Part shown: positions 5,446 to 7,458 of the stretch, in pieces | How positions within the stretch are numbered: position 1 is the stretch's first letter | Layout: every line of letters begins with the position of its first letter | Source of the DNA: Kiritimatiellia bacterium | GTDB lineage: Bacteria; Verrucomicrobiota; Kiritimatiellia; UBA8416; SLMC01 | Reading direction: 5' to 3' | Assembly (NCBI GenBank): GCA_007133745.1 | Contig: SLMC01000399.1 | Span: forward strand, 1 to 7,458 | Length of the DNA: 7,458 nucleotides | Notes under the pieces: generated by a model | Told to the model about the DNA's origin: nothing | The model's database searches: none | What the model saw: the letters and a program-made list of their open reading frames with translations, nothing else | Position numbers and translations under genes: made by a program

Positions 5446-7458
5446 CTACTTCAGGTTCGGAACGGGTTCGCGGCCTAATTTGGCTTGGACTTCGGCGGCC
5501 AGATTGTACAGGCGTTCGGAACGTTCGCGCCAGTCGGAGCTGATGAACCACGCTTCGCCTTCGCCAGCCGCGCGCAACAGAATACGGATGCGTTCGTCGA
5601 GCGTTTCGCGGCAATGATCGATCAGCGCTTTCCCCAGCAGTTTTTCGGCTTCGTCGTCCAGCAGCGCCTTTTCGATGAAGATGCGCGCTTCCGTTTCCTG
5701 GGTGGCCTCGCGGAAGGCTTCGGAACGAACCGTCGGTACCGCGCCGCGTTCGCCTTGGCCGAGCAGACGCGGCACGCCGAAATTCAAATTGAGCTGGCCC
5801 CAGGCGGTTTCCGGGAAGCGGCCGGCGAGCGAACCGCGGATGCGGCCGCGCGAATCCCTCACGACCTGCCAGAAATCGGCGCCGAGTCGGCCGAGCCCGC
5901 GCACACCCATGCCTTTCTGAATGAACGGTCCGCGACCGCGTCGCGCACCCAGATAGTTTTCCATCTTGGTTCGGTGTTCGACGGGCGTGGACATGATGTT
6001 CATCTCGCGGGGGTAGTAGGCGATCCAGTGCGGGTTGGACCAGCCGAAGGCTAAGCCGCCGGTCGGATCGGTCGGGTTGTAGCCGAGGCCCCAGAGCGCC
6101 ACGGTTAGCCCCATCTTATAGCCTTGCCATTCATCGCAGTAATAGTGGGAATGCACGGCCCAGCGCGTATCGGTTAGGCCGTGCGTAATATTTCCCATGG
6201 CCAGTTTCGTGGGACGGTGATCGCCGGCCAAACCAAAGAGAAGCGAATTTTCCAGGCCGCGTTTCTTGAGGACGACGGTCAGCGCATCGGTGAGTCGTTT
6301 CCAGAATTCCTGCGCTTCCGCAGTGCCCCAGGCCGGTCCGGCGCGCGGCGACATTTCCTCGCTGTCGGGATCGTACATGGTAATCAAAATGTCCCGGTCG
6401 TGGATGCGGTGGGCTTGACCGGTTCCGCCGGCATGGCCCATGGATTCCGGCGGTTCCCAACAGTACAGGACGATGCCGGGAATATGGCCCATATGCTTCA
6501 TGGCCGTGTCCAGATAGCGCTCGACAATGCTCAAGTCGGGCTGCAGGTCGCCTTCCTCGTCGCGAATCCAGCGCACCATGGCGTGTTCGTTGCCGAAATG
6601 CGTGCGCCGGACGCCGGTCACGTAGACCGTTTTGCCGCCGATCCGGCTCAAGTGCTTGAACGTCCGGTCCAAAAGCTCGAAATGACGGTCGGACCAGAGC
6701 GGCACATCGTAGGCCATGGCGACCGATTCCGGCGACTGCGCGATATCGAGAGCGGAAGAAAAGTCTTTCGGTTCCGGCATGAGGAAGTCCACGACGCGCA
6801 CATGCAACGGCAGGGTCAACGGTTTTTCGTGCTGCGCGTCGATGGTAACGGTCGCGGTGTAGTCGCCGGGCTTGGCGTTGCGCGGAATGACGACATTCAG
6901 CCAGACGGGCTGCAAGGCGGCGCCGTGCTCCTTGTACATGGGAATCCGTCTGGGCGGGGCGTCTTCCAGCGTATCGAACCAAGCGGCGCCGCCTCTGCGC
7001 GCGGGCCCGTCAGGCAAAGCGTACCGAATTTCTACAGCCGATGCCGGGATGACTCCCGGTCCGGTCAAGTCCGATACAGCCACTTTCAGGTTGCCCAATT
7101 CTTCCTCTCCGTGTCCGACAAGGAATTGGGCCGCATGCCGGCCGTTGCGCACGCCGGTAACGCGCAGCGGGCGAACCGGCGCATAGGCGTCGGGAAAATC
7201 GTCCAGATGCAAACGCTGAATGACGTTTTGGTTGCGCAGATGGAATTTCAGGTCTTTGAGCGGGCCGGTTCCGAATTGGACGGCGCCCCTGGTCACGCGG
7301 TCCGGAGCGGGTCCGAGGTTGGGCACAATGGCGGCGCCGGGTTGAGCGATCACTTCGAACTTGGACAATCCGACCTTGGCCCAGCGCGAGCCGCGGCCCC
7401 GTCCGCCGCTGCGGGCATGGAAGGAATAGCTGAAGTCGCACGGCGCTCGATGCAATGC
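5446..7458 (-). CDS. Large glycoside-hydrolase-like protein of uncertain family (5' end beyond right edge)
   Basis: The frame runs without a stop from the right edge to a TAG at 5446, giving 670 residues of the C-terminal part. The first codon in the window is Ala and the next a TTG, so no start is visible and any signal peptide lies outside. Numbering from the edge: about 1-90 end an N-terminal beta-rich domain (KFEVIAQPG). About 95-225 look like beta-sandwich, with VRNGRHAAQFLVG and VWLNVVIPRNAKPGDYTATVTI, as found before GH123/DUF4091-type barrels. From about 226 comes an alternating helix/strand region with VYVTGVRR, PGIVLYCWEPPE, LLFGLAGDH and FGWSNPHWIAYYPR, rich in aromatic residues as in sugar-binding clefts. 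The C-terminal 90 residues are helical (EARIFIEKALLDDEAEKLLGKAL). The DEP-type catalytic motif of GH123/DUF4091 is not seen, so the class is tentative and no reaction is assigned. It is convergent with the DUF457 gene. Confidence 0.7.
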   Translation of the reverse strand, partial: ALHRAPCDFSYSFHARSGGRGRGSRWAKVGLSKFEVIAQPGAAIVPNLGPAPDRVTRGAVQFGTGPLKDLKFHLRNQNVIQRLHLDDFPDAYAPVRPLRVTGVRNGRHAAQFLVGHGEEELGNLKVAVSDLTGPGVIPASAVEIRYALPDGPARRGGAAWFDTLEDAPPRRIPMYKEHGAALQPVWLNVVIPRNAKPGDYTATVTIDAQHEKPLTLPLHVRVVDFLMPEPKDFSSALDIAQSPESVAMAYDVPLWSDRHFELLDRTFKHLSRIGGKTVYVTGVRRTHFGNEHAMVRWIRDEEGDLQPDLSIVERYLDTAMKHMGHIPGIVLYCWEPPESMGHAGGTGQAHRIHDRDILITMYDPDSEEMSPRAGPAWGTAEAQEFWKRLTDALTVVLKKRGLENSLLFGLAGDHRPTKLAMGNITHGLTDTRWAVHSHYYCDEWQGYKMGLTVALWGLGYNPTDPTGGLAFGWSNPHWIAYYPREMNIMSTPVEHRTKMENYLGARRGRGPFIQKGMGVRGLGRLGADFWQVVRDSRGRIRGSLAGRFPETAWGQLNLNFGVPRLLGQGERGAVPTVRSEAFREATQETEARIFIEKALLDDEAEKLLGKALIDHCRETLDERIRILLRAAGEGEAWFISSDWRERSERLYNLAAEVQAKLGREPVPNLK

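Noticed and set aside
7453..7455. TTG as start codon of the rightmost gene
   Set aside because: The frame continues to the window edge with no stop, no ribosome binding site can be seen, and the next residues look like the middle of a domain.

Overview
The window is GC-rich, densely coding bacterial chromosome. It carries five protein-coding genes plus the start of a sixth that leaves at the left edge. The combination points to the PVC group, for example Kiritimatiellota, Lentisphaerota or relatives. The clues are a GntR regulator with a LacI-type sensor, a MnmA of the CxxC subtype, a large non-cytosolic-looking carbohydrate-active type protein, and gaps filled with wordy, hairpin-forming repeats. 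This placement is an inference from style; there is no rRNA or other phylogenetic marker beyond era and mnmA.

Layout from left to right. On the minus strand, positions 1-487 hold the N-terminal 162 residues of a GntR/LacI-type regulator, with a recognisable promoter and a perfect 10-bp palindrome over the expected transcription start. Next on the minus strand is mnmA (603-1691, tRNA U34 2-thiolation). A 294-bp gap of back-to-back imperfect inverted repeats separates it from larE (1986-2798, minus strand, ATP-dependent sulfur insertase of the three-cysteine type). A 380-bp divergent intergenic region holds a 24-bp-stem inverted repeat and a good promoter for era (3179-4069, plus strand). After a gap made of 9-nt tandem units comes a YdjM/DUF457-type membrane protein with an unusual internal soluble insert (4188-5144, plus strand). 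A 301-bp convergent gap with three hairpins follows. The last gene is a large minus-strand protein (5446-7458, cut at its 5' end by the right edge). It looks like a beta-sandwich plus barrel carbohydrate-active protein, but its family and catalytic residues are not certain.

How the genes relate. mnmA and larE are both PP-loop ATP-pyrophosphatases that adenylate a substrate and insert sulfur, and they point the same way, but the repeat-rich gap argues against tight coupling. era and the DUF457 gene are codirectional and may be cotranscribed. The regulator and the large hydrolase-like protein fit a carbohydrate-using lifestyle, but nothing in the window links them directly.

The most unusual aspect is the intergenic DNA. 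Four of the five gaps contain a different short structured repeat: TTCC/GGAA stem-loops, a GATTAGG-core inverted repeat, a 9-mer TTCCGYG array, and a GATTARGG hairpin beside a GAAA-loop hairpin. They look like members of genome-wide dispersed repeat families and are the best candidates for something undescribed. No tRNA, rRNA, CRISPR array, transposase or phage gene is visible.
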